From contig NZ_CP058214.1 of the NCBI RefSeq assembly GCF_015482775.1, positions 682,001-746,000 of the forward strand: a stretch of DNA of 64,000 nucleotides, read 5' to 3'. The notes beneath the pieces were generated by a model. That model was not told the origin of the DNA. It did not search any database and was given only the letters and a program-made list of their open reading frames with translations. Both the position numbers and the translations under genes were made by a program. Below are positions 28,261-36,410 of this stretch, in pieces (position 1 is the first letter of the stretch; every line of letters begins with the position of its first letter). Source of the DNA: Kaustia mangrovi (GTDB lineage Bacteria > Pseudomonadota > Alphaproteobacteria > Rhizobiales > Im1).

Positions 28261-28286
28261 TCGACGACTGTAGCGAATGGCCGCGG

Positions 28287-28601
28287 TCACGGCTTGACGG
28301 TCTGCACCACCGTGAAGCCCTCGAAGACGGGATGGGCGAGATAGAGCGTCTTGCGCTCGCCCGCGCCGCTATGGGCCCGACGGAAGGCGTCGGACTTCGT
28401 CCACGCCTCGAAGGCCGCTTCGTTCTCCCACAGCGTATGGGAGGAATAGAGCGTGTGGTCGTCGTGCTCGGGACCACGGAGCAGATGGAACTCGATAAAG
28501 CCCGGCACCTCGTGGAGCCGGCTGTCGCGACTCTTCCAGACCTCCTCGAAATCGGCCTCCGAGCCCTTGGCGACCTTGAACCGGTTCATGGCGATATACA
28601 T
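28287..28601 (-). CDS. Haem-degrading ABM-type monooxygenase (HmuQ/IsdG-like)
   Basis: A 104-residue antibiotic-biosynthesis-monooxygenase-fold protein (MYIAMNRFKVAKGSEADFEEVW, then VPGFIEFHLLRGPE). HTLYSSHTLWENEAAFEAWTKSD supplies the Trp typical of IsdG-like haem oxygenases, and SDAFRRAHSGA carries the candidate haem-ligand His. It is the last gene of the haem receptor/TonB operon, 30 bp after tonB, which supports haem cleavage to release iron. HmuQ/HmuD of Bradyrhizobium are functional precedents; which of these it matches is not decided. Confidence 0.87.
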   Translation of the reverse strand: MYIAMNRFKVAKGSEADFEEVWKSRDSRLHEVPGFIEFHLLRGPEHDDHTLYSSHTLWENEAAFEAWTKSDAFRRAHSGAGERKTLYLAHPVFEGFTVVQTVKP

Positions 28602-28631
28602 CGGATCGTTCTCCTGTGTGTTGCACTCTTG

Positions 28632-29720
28632 TTATCTGGGTCTGAACCTGACCGGAACGGTGAAGCTCATCGCGTTGCGGCCGAGCCCGCCCGGAATCCG
28701 CGGAAACGGGTTCGCCCGGCGGACCATGGCGAGCGCCGCCTTGTCGAGCACCTGCTCGCCGGAACTGCCGCGCAGGCTGACGCCGCGCAGGCGGCCCGAC
28801 GCATCGATCGAGAACCGGATCGTGACCACGCCCGACAGGCGCCGGCGCGCCGCGCTCGAGGGATAGCGCTTGTGGCGCTGGAGATGGGCGAGCACCCGCC
28901 CGGCATAGTTGGAGGCATCGGCTTGCCCGCCATCGGCCTCGCGGCGCCCGCCGGAGCCCTTGGCCTGCCCGGCCGTGGCATTGACGGCCGCGCTGCGCTT
29001 CTGGTTGCGGGCCTTGCGGGCTTCCTCTGCCCTCCGGCGCGCGGCGGCCTCGCGGCGTTCCTTGTCCTTGCGGCGCTTGAGTGCTTCGCTCGCCAGATCC
29101 TGCGGCTTGGCCCTGGGAACGGCAAGCGGGTCCGACTGCGACGGTTCAAGCGCCTCCCGCTTAGCGGGGTCGGCGGCGCGCGCGACCTCGACGTGCTCGG
29201 CCTCGCTGCGCTGCGCAGGGTCGGCGGCAGCCTCGGCCTGCACCGGCTCGGCCGCGTCCTCCATCGCCTCGTCGGCGACGGGCCGGTCCGTCGTGTCGCC
29301 CTGTGCAGCGGTCGCCTCGGCGACCTCCTCGGCCGGCCGGGTCTCGGCCGGCTCGGCAGCGGCCTGCCGCTCCGCCGTCTCCTCCGCCTCCGCGACCGCG
29401 TCGGCCTCTGCGGCCGTCTCGACCTCCCGGGGCTCCTCGGTCGGCTCGACCTCGGCATCCTCCGCCTCGACGGTCGTCGTGGCGTCGACGGGCTCGGCCA
29501 CGGTCTCCGCGACTGTCTCCTCCGCCTCGTCGTCGGACACCACCGTCTCCTCCGCGGAGACCGTCATCGGCGAGCCCCAGACGACGCTCTGCTCGCCCGC
29601 AGAGCGCTCGCGCCGGGGCTCGTCGCTCGCCCAGCCGACCATGACAGCCAGAACGCCACCGTGCACCGCAAGGGCCACGGCGAGCGCAAGCGCCCATTCT
29701 GCGAACCGCCTCGGCATCAC
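28632..29720 (-). CDS. tonB: TonB energy transducer with acidic spacer
   Basis: A 362-residue protein. It has one N-terminal membrane helix (about residues 9-29), a long periplasmic spacer and a C-terminal TonB domain (about 270-362: YAGRVLAHLQRHKRYPSSA, GVVTIRFSIDASGRLRGVSL). Most TonBs have a Pro-rich EP/KP spacer; here residues 55-190 are rich in Glu, Ala, Val and Thr instead, followed by an Arg/Lys/Glu helical stretch (about 205-240). It couples the inner-membrane proton gradient to the haem receptor. Its start overlaps the upstream exbD stop (ATGA). Confidence 0.92.
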   Translation of the reverse strand: MMPRRFAEWALALAVALAVHGGVLAVMVGWASDEPRRERSAGEQSVVWGSPMTVSAEETVVSDDEAEETVAETVAEPVDATTTVEAEDAEVEPTEEPREVETAAEADAVAEAEETAERQAAAEPAETRPAEEVAEATAAQGDTTDRPVADEAMEDAAEPVQAEAAADPAQRSEAEHVEVARAADPAKREALEPSQSDPLAVPRAKPQDLASEALKRRKDKERREAAARRRAEEARKARNQKRSAAVNATAGQAKGSGGRREADGGQADASNYAGRVLAHLQRHKRYPSSAARRRLSGVVTIRFSIDASGRLRGVSLRGSSGEQVLDKAALAMVRRANPFPRIPGGLGRNAMSFTVPVRFRPR

Positions 29721-30121
29721 GACCTTCCGTTGAGCGTGACGATCCGGAACCTGGCGAGCCCTGAGCGCTTCAGCCCGTCGGAGATCGGCTTCAGCGCCGA
29801 CATGGTCACCGCACGGTCGACGATCACCGGAAACGGCGCCTCGCGGTCAAGCGTCTCATCGGCGGCGAGCACACTCTCCAGCGCCTCCGGCACCACCGGG
29901 CTTCCCTCGTAATAGGCGGTGCCGTCGGCAGTCACGATCAGCGTGTCCTGCGGCGGCTGTGTCGCCGGGCTGACCGTCGTCTCCACGAACGCGACCTCCA
30001 CCGACGGGCGATGGGACAGCGTGCCCGCGATCATGAAGAAGATCAGCAGGAGGAAGATCACGTTGATCAGGGGGATCAGGTCGTCGCGCTCATGCTGGCG
30101 GCGACCGCTCGACAACTTCAT
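29717..30121 (-). CDS. exbD: ExbD-type protein with Asn in place of the essential Asp
   Basis: A 134-residue ExbD/TolR protein. It has a basic head, one membrane helix (about 14-36) and a periplasmic domain (TLIVTADGTAYYEGSPVVP, VIVDRAVTMSALKPISDGLKRSG). In the helix the usual PLIDV is PLINV: Asn20 replaces the aspartate held to carry protons in ExbB-ExbD motors. The neighbouring second ExbD keeps Asp20. It lies 25 bp after the other exbD and overlaps tonB by four bases. It may form a mixed dimer with the second ExbD. Confidence 0.9.
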   Translation of the reverse strand: MKLSSGRRQHERDDLIPLINVIFLLLIFFMIAGTLSHRPSVEVAFVETTVSPATQPPQDTLIVTADGTAYYEGSPVVPEALESVLAADETLDREAPFPVIVDRAVTMSALKPISDGLKRSGLARFRIVTLNGRS

Positions 30122-30146
30122 CTCGACGCTGTCCTCGACGCTCGCA

Positions 30147-30533
30147 TCAATTGATCAGAACCACCGGCCCCACCGCCGCGGCCTTGGCCCGCTCCACGGC
30201 CTGCAGGACGTCCTGTGCGCGGGCGCTGGCCGACGGCTTGACGATGATGCGCACCTCCTCTTCGGCGGCCGCATCCGCAAGCGCCTGCGCAAGGGCTGCA
30301 AGCTCCACCGCCGTACCGTTCACCGCATAGCCGCCCTCCTGCGTCACCGAGACGAGGACCGCCGGCCGGTCCGACGGCGCCCCGCCCCCCTCCTGCCCGA
30401 TGGCGATGTCGACCGACGCGAAACGCGCGAAGGTCGAGGCCAGCATGAAGAACAGGAGCAGCAGGAACACCACGTCGATCAGAGGCGTGAGGCTCGGCGC
30501 GGCCCTGCGGCGCGTTTGGGCCTCAATACGCAC
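30147..30533 (-). CDS. exbD: ExbD-type protein, canonical
   Basis: A 128-residue ExbD/TolR protein. The membrane helix (about residues 14-36) carries LTPLIDVVFLLLLFFM, with Asp20 as the proton-relay residue. The periplasmic domain includes VLVSVTQEGGYAVNGTAVEL and VRIIVKPSASARAQDVLQAVERAK. It begins inside the end of exbB (overlap of 11 bases), so the two are tightly coupled. Together with ExbB it forms the proton-driven motor for TonB. Confidence 0.93.
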   Translation of the reverse strand: MRIEAQTRRRAAPSLTPLIDVVFLLLLFFMLASTFARFASVDIAIGQEGGGAPSDRPAVLVSVTQEGGYAVNGTAVELAALAQALADAAAEEEVRIIVKPSASARAQDVLQAVERAKAAAVGPVVLIN

Positions 30534-31299
30534 GGGCCGTCTCCGTCACCGGCCGGATATAGTGCGCCGGCTGCTCGTCATGGCCGTTGCCCGCCGCGGG
30601 CCGGGCGAACGGCGGGTGGGTGAGCACGCGGGTCGTCAGCGTCTCGATGGCCGTCTGGGTTCGCGCGATCCGGCTCTCGCACCAATGCAGCGCGAACACG
30701 GCCGGAATGGCGATCGCCAGGCCGACGGCAGTGGTCAGCAATGCGACCCAGATGCCGCCGGCAAGCGCTGCCGGATCGACCTGGGCGCCCGCCTCCTGAA
30801 GCACGCGGAACGCCTCGATCATACCGAGAATGGTGCCGAACAGGCCGATCAGCGGGGCGACCTGCGCGACCGCCTCGAGCACGCGCAGATAGCGCCGGAG
30901 CTCCGTCATGACCTCCTGGCCCAGGCGTTCGGCGTCCTCGCGCACCAGGGCGTCGGCGCGCTGCTCGAGCGCGCCGTTCATGGTCTCGCGGACCACATGG
31001 GCGACCGGTCCCTTGCCGGTCTTGAGCATGGTGGCCGCCTCGCCCGGCCGGCCCGCCATCCACACCCTGGTCGCCTCCGCGACCGTGCGGTTGCGGGCCT
31101 CCGTCAAAGGCAGGAGGTCCTTGAGCTTCAGCACAAGGACGGCAAGGGCGAGCACCGACAGGAACAGGAGGAACACGACCACCGGCCCGCCCATCTCCAG
31201 GAAGCCGCCGGCCTGGCTGGCGAGGCTGTCCCACCAGGAGGCCGGCTGTGCGGCCTGCACGGGCCCGATCGCTGCGTCCGACAGGGTTTCTTCCATCAC
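30523..31299 (-). CDS. exbB: ExbB-type MotA/TolQ/ExbB proton channel protein
   Basis: A 258-residue protein with three membrane helices (about 38-60, 145-170 and 180-205). The MotA_ExbB signature is VAQVAPLIGLFGTILGMIEAF followed by LAGGIWVALLTTAVGLAIAIPAV, which includes the conserved Thr lining the channel. It carries a cytoplasmic loop between helices 1 and 2 and a short cytoplasmic tail. It forms the pentamer around the ExbD helices. Its start overlaps the stop of the upstream periplasmic-protein gene (ATGA). Confidence 0.94.
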   Translation of the reverse strand: MMEETLSDAAIGPVQAAQPASWWDSLASQAGGFLEMGGPVVVFLLFLSVLALAVLVLKLKDLLPLTEARNRTVAEATRVWMAGRPGEAATMLKTGKGPVAHVVRETMNGALEQRADALVREDAERLGQEVMTELRRYLRVLEAVAQVAPLIGLFGTILGMIEAFRVLQEAGAQVDPAALAGGIWVALLTTAVGLAIAIPAVFALHWCESRIARTQTAIETLTTRVLTHPPFARPAAGNGHDEQPAHYIRPVTETARAY

Positions 31300-31802
31300 T
31301 CCGTCTCCGGATTGCCACTATCGGCCGATGCGCTGTCATCGGCGGAAATGACGAGGGGTACGTCGCCGCGCGTACTCGGCGCGATGCGGGCGAGACAGCC
31401 GGCGGCATCGAGGTCGCCAGCCTTGCAGGCCGTCACGTCGTTGACCAGCACGGATCCGACACCGTCGCAGCGCAAACCGGTAAGATCGAACTGCTGGGCG
31501 CGGATCTTGCCGGGCTTGAGCGGACGCGACTTGAACACCACGAAGCGTTCCACACGCTTCTCGCGGTCGAACAGGACCGTCTCGATCTCCAGCGTGTCGA
31601 CCGCACTGTCGAGGCGATTGGTGAACAGGAGAGTGAGGCGGCAGGTGTCGTCGCGCTGCTCCAGGCGGTTGAGCTCGAGCGCAATGGTCCCGTCACCTGC
31701 CGCCCCGGCCGCCGGGGCCAGCCCGGCCATCGCAATGGCCGCCAGCCCCATCGCCCCGACGGACCGCAGAGTTGCGCACATCCGCCCACACATCGTCGCC
31801 AT
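31296..31802 (-). CDS. Secreted protein of the haem/TonB operon, unknown function
   Basis: A 168-residue protein with a signal peptide (cleavage expected near AGAAG, about residue 35). The mature part is beta-rich (IALELNRLEQRDDTCRLTLL, LEIETVLFDREKRVERFVVF, SRPLKPGKIRAQQFDLTGL) and has four cysteines, suggesting two disulphides. It sits between the receptor and exbB with a 15-bp gap and a 4-base overlap, so it is part of the TonB system in this operon. Its role is not known; an accessory to ExbBD-TonB or receptor is inference. Confidence 0.8.
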   Translation of the reverse strand: MATMCGRMCATLRSVGAMGLAAIAMAGLAPAAGAAGDGTIALELNRLEQRDDTCRLTLLFTNRLDSAVDTLEIETVLFDREKRVERFVVFKSRPLKPGKIRAQQFDLTGLRCDGVGSVLVNDVTACKAGDLDAAGCLARIAPSTRGDVPLVISADDSASADSGNPETE

Positions 31803-31817
31803 AAGCCCTCCTTCGCG

Positions 31818-33869
31818 TCAGAAGCGAACCGTCATCGACATCTTGGTGTTGAACCCGGGCATGTTCTGCAGGTCGAGGAACGGCCTGTAGGTCTTGTCCA
31901 GGATGTTGTTGAAACGCAGATCGAAGCTCAGCTGCTCGTTGTACTGATATCCCGCGAACAGGTCGACAAGGGTGAACGCGCCCGTCTCCAGATCCGGATC
32001 GGAGACCCGGTCCTGCTTGGCGACCGCGGTGATCTCGGTGCCGACCTCAAGAGCCCGGTTAAGGAACCGGAAGCCGAGAAGACCGCTAATCTGATCCGGC
32101 GGGATGGAGTTCAGCCACTCGCGGGTATCGCGGTCCTTTCCCCTGAGGATCTGGCCCGAAAGCCCCGCGAACATGAAGCCCGCATCGTACATGCTCTCGA
32201 ACTCGAAGCCCTTGATCCGGACCTTCGCGACATTCTGGTACTGGTAGGCCGGCAAGCAGCCGAACGGCCCCGGCGTGCAGGGCACGGAAGGGTCCTCCAC
32301 CAGATCGATGAAGTTGGTCACATCGTTCTGGAAGATCGCCGTCTTGATGCGCAGCCCGTCGCCCGGCGTGAACAGGTTGTCGACCCTGTAGTTGATGCCG
32401 ACCTCGTAGGTATGCCCGATCTCCGGCTTCAGCTTGGGATTGGGCACGAAGGGGAATTGCGGGAACGGATGCATGCCGGAGATCAGCGTCTCCGTCACGC
32501 TCGGCGCCCGGTAGCCCTCCGCATAGGTGGCATAGAGCTCGAAACCGTCGAGGAGGTCGGTCTCCTCGAACGGCGTCAGCGAGACGGTCACCTTCGGCGA
32601 GAGCCGGTCGCCGGAGGAGGAGACCTTGTCGCCGTCATCCTCCCTGCCCTTCAGCCGGTAGCCGTCATAGCGCAGCCCGCCGATGATCCCCAGCCAGCTC
32701 GTGACCGCCACCTGGTCCTGCAGGAAGGCGCCATAGGCCTCGCGCTTGCCGCCCGGCGTGAAGAGGTCGGCGGTGCCGAACTCGTCCGTCGTGGTCACGT
32801 CGTCGTGGAAGTAGTCGAACCCGTAGGTCACCGTATGGCCGAGGCTGCCGGTGTCGAAGCGCGAGGTGTTGAAGACGTCGGTGCCGATGGTGACGATCTC
32901 GAAGGAGCGCTTCATGCTGGAATCCTCGACCTCCGTCTGGTCGAGATCCGTCCGGGTGATGTAGCCCGTGGCCGACAGGTCCCAGAGATCGCTCGTCGGG
33001 TCCTTGTAGGTGTAGCGCAGCGTCCCGGTGTTCTGCGTCATCCGGCTGTCCTGTGCCGTGCCGCCGTCCACCACGTCGGTCCACTTGGTCTCGTCGCCCA
33101 CATAGCCGAGCTTGATCTCGTGGCCGTCCGCCGGCCGCCATGTCGTCTTGGCGTATCCGGCCAGCACGTCGAAGCCGGTATCGTCCACCCTGTCGCCGCT
33201 GCCGTCCTTGTAGTCCCCCCGGTCGCGGTAGACCAGATTGGCGATCATGTCGAAATCGTCGCCATAGCTCATGGCGCCGGTGCCGCTCAGGAACCAGCCG
33301 TCGCCATTGGTCTCGTAGCCGGACTTGACGATGCCCGCCGCCGACTCGCCCGGCAGCAGGATGTCGCGGGCGTCCTTCGTCTCGAACACCACCACGCCGC
33401 CGATCGCGCCCGATCCGTAGACATTGGCCACAGGGCCGCGCACCACGGTCACCGCCTCCAGCAGCTCCGGCTCGATGAACAGCCTGTTGTCGGTCGCGTG
33501 GGTGGACATCTGGAAGTTGTTGCGCGCCCCGTCGAGGATGACCGCCACGCGACCGAAATTCTCGAGCCCGCGGATATTGATGCCGCCGCCTGGCATGTCG
33601 CCGTTCTGGGAGACCGTCACGCCCGGCATGGCCTCAAACATGTCGGCAAGCGTATCCGGCTGGAGACGGTCGATCTCCCGGGAATCGATCACGCTAACGG
33701 AGGCCGGCGTGTCGATGGGCGCCTGCTCGACCTTGTTGGGTACAACCGTCACCTCGTCGAGGACGAGATTGTCCTGACGCGGACTGTCGGCGAAGGCCGC
33801 CGCCGACAAGGCTGTTAATGCCACACCACTCATGAGCATCCGTCCGAAGGATGCGGTGAAACGAGACAT
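31818..33869 (-). CDS. TonB-dependent haem/haemoglobin receptor
   Basis: A 683-residue outer-membrane receptor. It has a signal peptide (residues 1-28, ending SAAAFA), a TonB box region (LVLDEVTVVPNK), a plug domain (NIRGLENFGRVAVILDGAR, GPVANVYGSGAIGGVV) and a 22-strand barrel ending in Phe (MSMTVRF). The haem-receptor hallmark pair is present: YRAP (FRAP-box variant) in EGYRAPSVTE and NPKLKPE. A candidate haem His follows the YRAP box (GMHPFPQFPF). It is the first gene of the seven-gene minus-strand operon and diverges from hemP across the IRO operator. The specific ligand (haem or haemoglobin) is not fixed. Confidence 0.93.
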   Translation of the reverse strand: MSRFTASFGRMLMSGVALTALSAAAFADSPRQDNLVLDEVTVVPNKVEQAPIDTPASVSVIDSREIDRLQPDTLADMFEAMPGVTVSQNGDMPGGGINIRGLENFGRVAVILDGARNNFQMSTHATDNRLFIEPELLEAVTVVRGPVANVYGSGAIGGVVVFETKDARDILLPGESAAGIVKSGYETNGDGWFLSGTGAMSYGDDFDMIANLVYRDRGDYKDGSGDRVDDTGFDVLAGYAKTTWRPADGHEIKLGYVGDETKWTDVVDGGTAQDSRMTQNTGTLRYTYKDPTSDLWDLSATGYITRTDLDQTEVEDSSMKRSFEIVTIGTDVFNTSRFDTGSLGHTVTYGFDYFHDDVTTTDEFGTADLFTPGGKREAYGAFLQDQVAVTSWLGIIGGLRYDGYRLKGREDDGDKVSSSGDRLSPKVTVSLTPFEETDLLDGFELYATYAEGYRAPSVTETLISGMHPFPQFPFVPNPKLKPEIGHTYEVGINYRVDNLFTPGDGLRIKTAIFQNDVTNFIDLVEDPSVPCTPGPFGCLPAYQYQNVAKVRIKGFEFESMYDAGFMFAGLSGQILRGKDRDTREWLNSIPPDQISGLLGFRFLNRALEVGTEITAVAKQDRVSDPDLETGAFTLVDLFAGYQYNEQLSFDLRFNNILDKTYRPFLDLQNMPGFNTKMSMTVRF

Positions 33870-34016
33870 GTCGCCTCCCGATCGAATGAGAAACCAAGCC
33901 CCCTGAACGCGCTGGCTACTCGACCGGGAAGGGTCTTTTGCTTGCTCCGACCGGACCGCCCTGCCCCCTTGCGACGCGCATGCGCACCGCCCGAGACCGG
34001 CTGTCCGAAAAGCTGA

Positions 34017-34044
34017 TTGCCTTGTATGGTATCTTGACTATAGA
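34017..34044 (+). promoter_or_regulatory. Probable promoter of the hemP-hmuTUV operon
   Basis: TTGCCT (34017-34022) and TATAGA (34039-34044) are 16 bases apart, each matching sigma-70 consensus at four of six positions. The -10 lies inside the IRO-type palindrome, the expected layout for iron repression. Confidence 0.6.
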
Positions 34045-34050
34045 AGTCAA
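34034..34050. promoter_or_regulatory. IRO-box-type iron operator
   Basis: TTGACT-ATAGA-AGTCAA is a perfect 6-bp inverted repeat with a 5-base centre. It contains exactly TGA-N9-TCA, the IRO consensus bound by RirA in rhizobia. It lies between the divergent receptor operon and hemP and covers the -10 of the hemP promoter. In the other orientation TTGACT could serve as a -35 for the receptor operon, so one site could control both. Confidence 0.75.
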
Positions 34051-34097
34051 CAATTGAACAAATGACCGCGAGCCAGCAACCGGATCCCTCAGGAGCC

Positions 34098-34283
34098 ATG
34101 ACCGACAAGACACCAGACCGCCCGGCGGACGCGGCTTCCGCCACCGCCGGAACCGCATCGGACAAGCCCGTTCTCGCCTCGCAGGACATTCTCGGCGGCA
34201 GCCGGTCCGCGATCATCCTGCACGAGGGGGAGAGCTACATCCTCCGTGTCACGCGCCAGGGCAAGCTCGTGCTCAACAAATGA
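34098..34283 (+). CDS. hemP: Hemin uptake protein HemP
   Basis: A 61-residue protein with the HemP family core: LASQDILGGSRSAIILHEGE then SYILRVTRQGKLVLNK at the C-terminus. HemP/HmuP proteins are small and found at the head of haem uptake operons; in rhizobia HmuP is a coactivator of haem-receptor expression. The ATG at 34098 has AGGAG only two bases away; an earlier ATG at 34062 lies just 11 bases from the operator and would leave almost no leader, so 34098 is preferred but not certain. Confidence 0.88.
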   Translation: MTDKTPDRPADAASATAGTASDKPVLASQDILGGSRSAIILHEGESYILRVTRQGKLVLNK

Positions 34284-34370
34284 CGTCGCGGCCCCCGCGC
34301 CGGACGCCACCTGGACCTATTCGGGCCAGACCCATCAGGTATGGCCCGCCCCGCAAGGACCGACCCCGCC

Positions 34371-35312
34371 ATGAAGACACTACTCCGCCTCCCAGGGCTC
34401 GCGCCGCTTCTCGCCGCAGCCTTCATTGCCGCCGTCCCGGCCGCCGCGGCCAAGGACACGACCGCCGACACGCTGACCGAGAAGGACCGCGCACGGGTCG
34501 TCTCCATCGGCGGCTCCATCACGGAGATCCTCTACGCCCTCGGGCTTCAGGACCGGATCGTCGCCGTGGACACGACGAGCCTCTATCCCCCGGAAGCGCT
34601 CGAGGAGAACCCGAATGTCGGCTATATGCGCGCCCTCTCCGCGGAGGGCGTGCTCGCGACCGAGCCCGGACTGATTGTCGCGGAGCCCGATTCGGGCCCG
34701 GCGGAGGCCATCGACCAGCTCAAGGCCGCCTCCGTGCCCTTCCTCACCGTGCCCGACACGCCGAGCCCCGAGGGCGTGCTCGAGAAGATCGCCGCGGTCG
34801 GCGAGATCATGGACCGGGAGGACGACGCCGGCGACCTCGCCGCGAAGGTGAAGGCCGACTTCGCGGCCCTCGACAAGGAGACCGGCAAGATCGACGCGCC
34901 GCGCAAGGTGCTGTTCATCCTCTCCGCCCAGGGCGGCCGCCTCCTCGTCGCCGGCAAGCAGACCGGCGCGGACGCGATCATCCGGCTTGCCGGCGGGCAT
35001 AACGCCGTCGGCGACATCTCCGGCTACAAGCCGATCAGCAACGAGGCGCTCATCGCGGCCGCGCCCGACGCCATCGTCATGATGTCGCGCGGCGATCATT
35101 CGGCATCCGCCGACGGCATCCTCTCCCACCCCGCCGTCGCCCAGACGCCGGCAGGCAAGGAAAAGCGGCTGGTCGTCATGGACGGGCTGTTCCTGCTGGG
35201 CTTCGGTCCGCGCACGCCGCAGGCCGCCGACGCGCTCGCCCGCGCGCTCTATCCCGAAAGCGGCATCGCGCCCCTGCCCGAACGGCCATGGGCCGCCGCC
35301 GAGACGCAATGA
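34371..35312 (+). CDS. hmuT: Periplasmic haem-binding protein HmuT
   Basis: A 313-residue substrate-binding protein with a signal peptide (residues 1-27, ending PAAAA). The class III periplasmic-binding fold is shown by RVVSIGGSITEILYALGLQD at the start and the long connecting helix (about residues 145-175). Tyr85 in NVGYMRALSAEG is in the conserved HmuT motif that supplies the haem-iron ligand. The ATG at 34371 gives a compact signal peptide, preferred to an upstream ATG at 34341. Its stop overlaps the hmuU start. It passes haem to HmuUV. Confidence 0.94.
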   Translation: MKTLLRLPGLAPLLAAAFIAAVPAAAAKDTTADTLTEKDRARVVSIGGSITEILYALGLQDRIVAVDTTSLYPPEALEENPNVGYMRALSAEGVLATEPGLIVAEPDSGPAEAIDQLKAASVPFLTVPDTPSPEGVLEKIAAVGEIMDREDDAGDLAAKVKADFAALDKETGKIDAPRKVLFILSAQGGRLLVAGKQTGADAIIRLAGGHNAVGDISGYKPISNEALIAAAPDAIVMMSRGDHSASADGILSHPAVAQTPAGKEKRLVVMDGLFLLGFGPRTPQAADALARALYPESGIAPLPERPWAAAETQ

Positions 35313-36406
35313 CGACCGCAGACGCCACACTTCCCGCCGACGTCCGAAGCGCCCGCTCCGGCGACCGGCGCGCACGGGCCCGGCTCGTCGTCGCGGCGCT
35401 CGCCGTGCTGGTCGCCGTCACGGGGTTTCTCTCGCTCGCTGTCGGCGCCACGGGCTTCACGCCCGGCACCGCGGCTCGCGCGCTGATGGCCAGCCTGTCG
35501 GGCGCGGACACGGCCGGGACGCTCGCCAATGTCATCGTCATGGAGATCCGCCTGCCGCGCACCCTGCTGGGGCTTCTCGTCGGGGCGGGGCTGGCCATGT
35601 CCGGCGTCGTGATGCAGGGGCTGTTCCGCAACCCCCTCGCCGACCCGGCCCTTGTGGGCGTGTCGTCGGGCGCGGCACTCGCCGCCGTCATGATCATCGT
35701 GGCGGGCGGCCTCCTGCCCTCCGCCTTTGCCGTGCTGCCCCAGCCCTTCATGCTGCCGGCGGCGGCCTTCGCCGGCGGGCTTGCCACCACCATCGCGCTC
35801 TACCGGATCGCGACGCGCAACGGGCGCACCTCGGTGGCGACGATGCTGCTCGCCGGCATCGCGCTCGGCGCCCTGTCGGGCGCGCTCACCGGGCTCGCGA
35901 TCTATGCCAGCGACGACCAGCAACTACGCGACTTCACCTTCTGGAGCCTCGGCAGCCTCGCCGGCGGCACGCTGCAGAAGGCCGTCCTCACCGCACCCTT
36001 CATCCTGGCCGCGCTGCTCGCCATTCCCTATCTCGGCGACCGGCTCGACGGACTGCTGCTCGGCGAGGCGGAGGCCGGGCATCTGGGCGTGGAGGTTCAG
36101 ATCCTGAAGCGCGTGGCCATCGGACTCGTGGCGCTGGCGGTCGGCGGCGCGGTCGCCGCCGCCGGCCCCATCGGCTTCATCGGGATCGTGGTGCCGCATC
36201 TCCTCCGGCTGGTCATCGGCCCGCGCCACCGCAACCTGCTGCTTGCGAGCGCATTGCTCGGCGCAGCGCTCCTGGTCGGGGCCGACATGGTCGCGCGCAC
36301 CGTGGTCGCGCCCGCCGAGCTGCCCATCGGCATCGTCACGGCGATTCTCGGCGCGCCGTTCTTCCTCTGGCTGCTCCTGCGCCAGCGTGCCCTTCTGGAT
36401 GTGTGA
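35309..36406 (+). CDS. hmuU: Haem ABC transporter permease HmuU
   Basis: A 365-residue FecCD-family permease with about ten helices. Signatures are EIRLPRTLLGLLVGAGLAMSG, then MQGLFRNPLADPALVGVSSGA, and the C-terminal ABC-coupling region GPIGFIGIVVPHLLRLVIGP. Its ATG overlaps the hmuT stop (ATGA), indicating coupled translation. It forms the homodimeric membrane channel of the haem importer with HmuV as ATPase. Confidence 0.95.
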   Translation: MTTADATLPADVRSARSGDRRARARLVVAALAVLVAVTGFLSLAVGATGFTPGTAARALMASLSGADTAGTLANVIVMEIRLPRTLLGLLVGAGLAMSGVVMQGLFRNPLADPALVGVSSGAALAAVMIIVAGGLLPSAFAVLPQPFMLPAAAFAGGLATTIALYRIATRNGRTSVATMLLAGIALGALSGALTGLAIYASDDQQLRDFTFWSLGSLAGGTLQKAVLTAPFILAALLAIPYLGDRLDGLLLGEAEAGHLGVEVQILKRVAIGLVALAVGGAVAAAGPIGFIGIVVPHLLRLVIGPRHRNLLLASALLGAALLVGADMVARTVVAPAELPIGIVTAILGAPFFLWLLLRQRALLDV

Positions 36407-36410
36407 CCCG

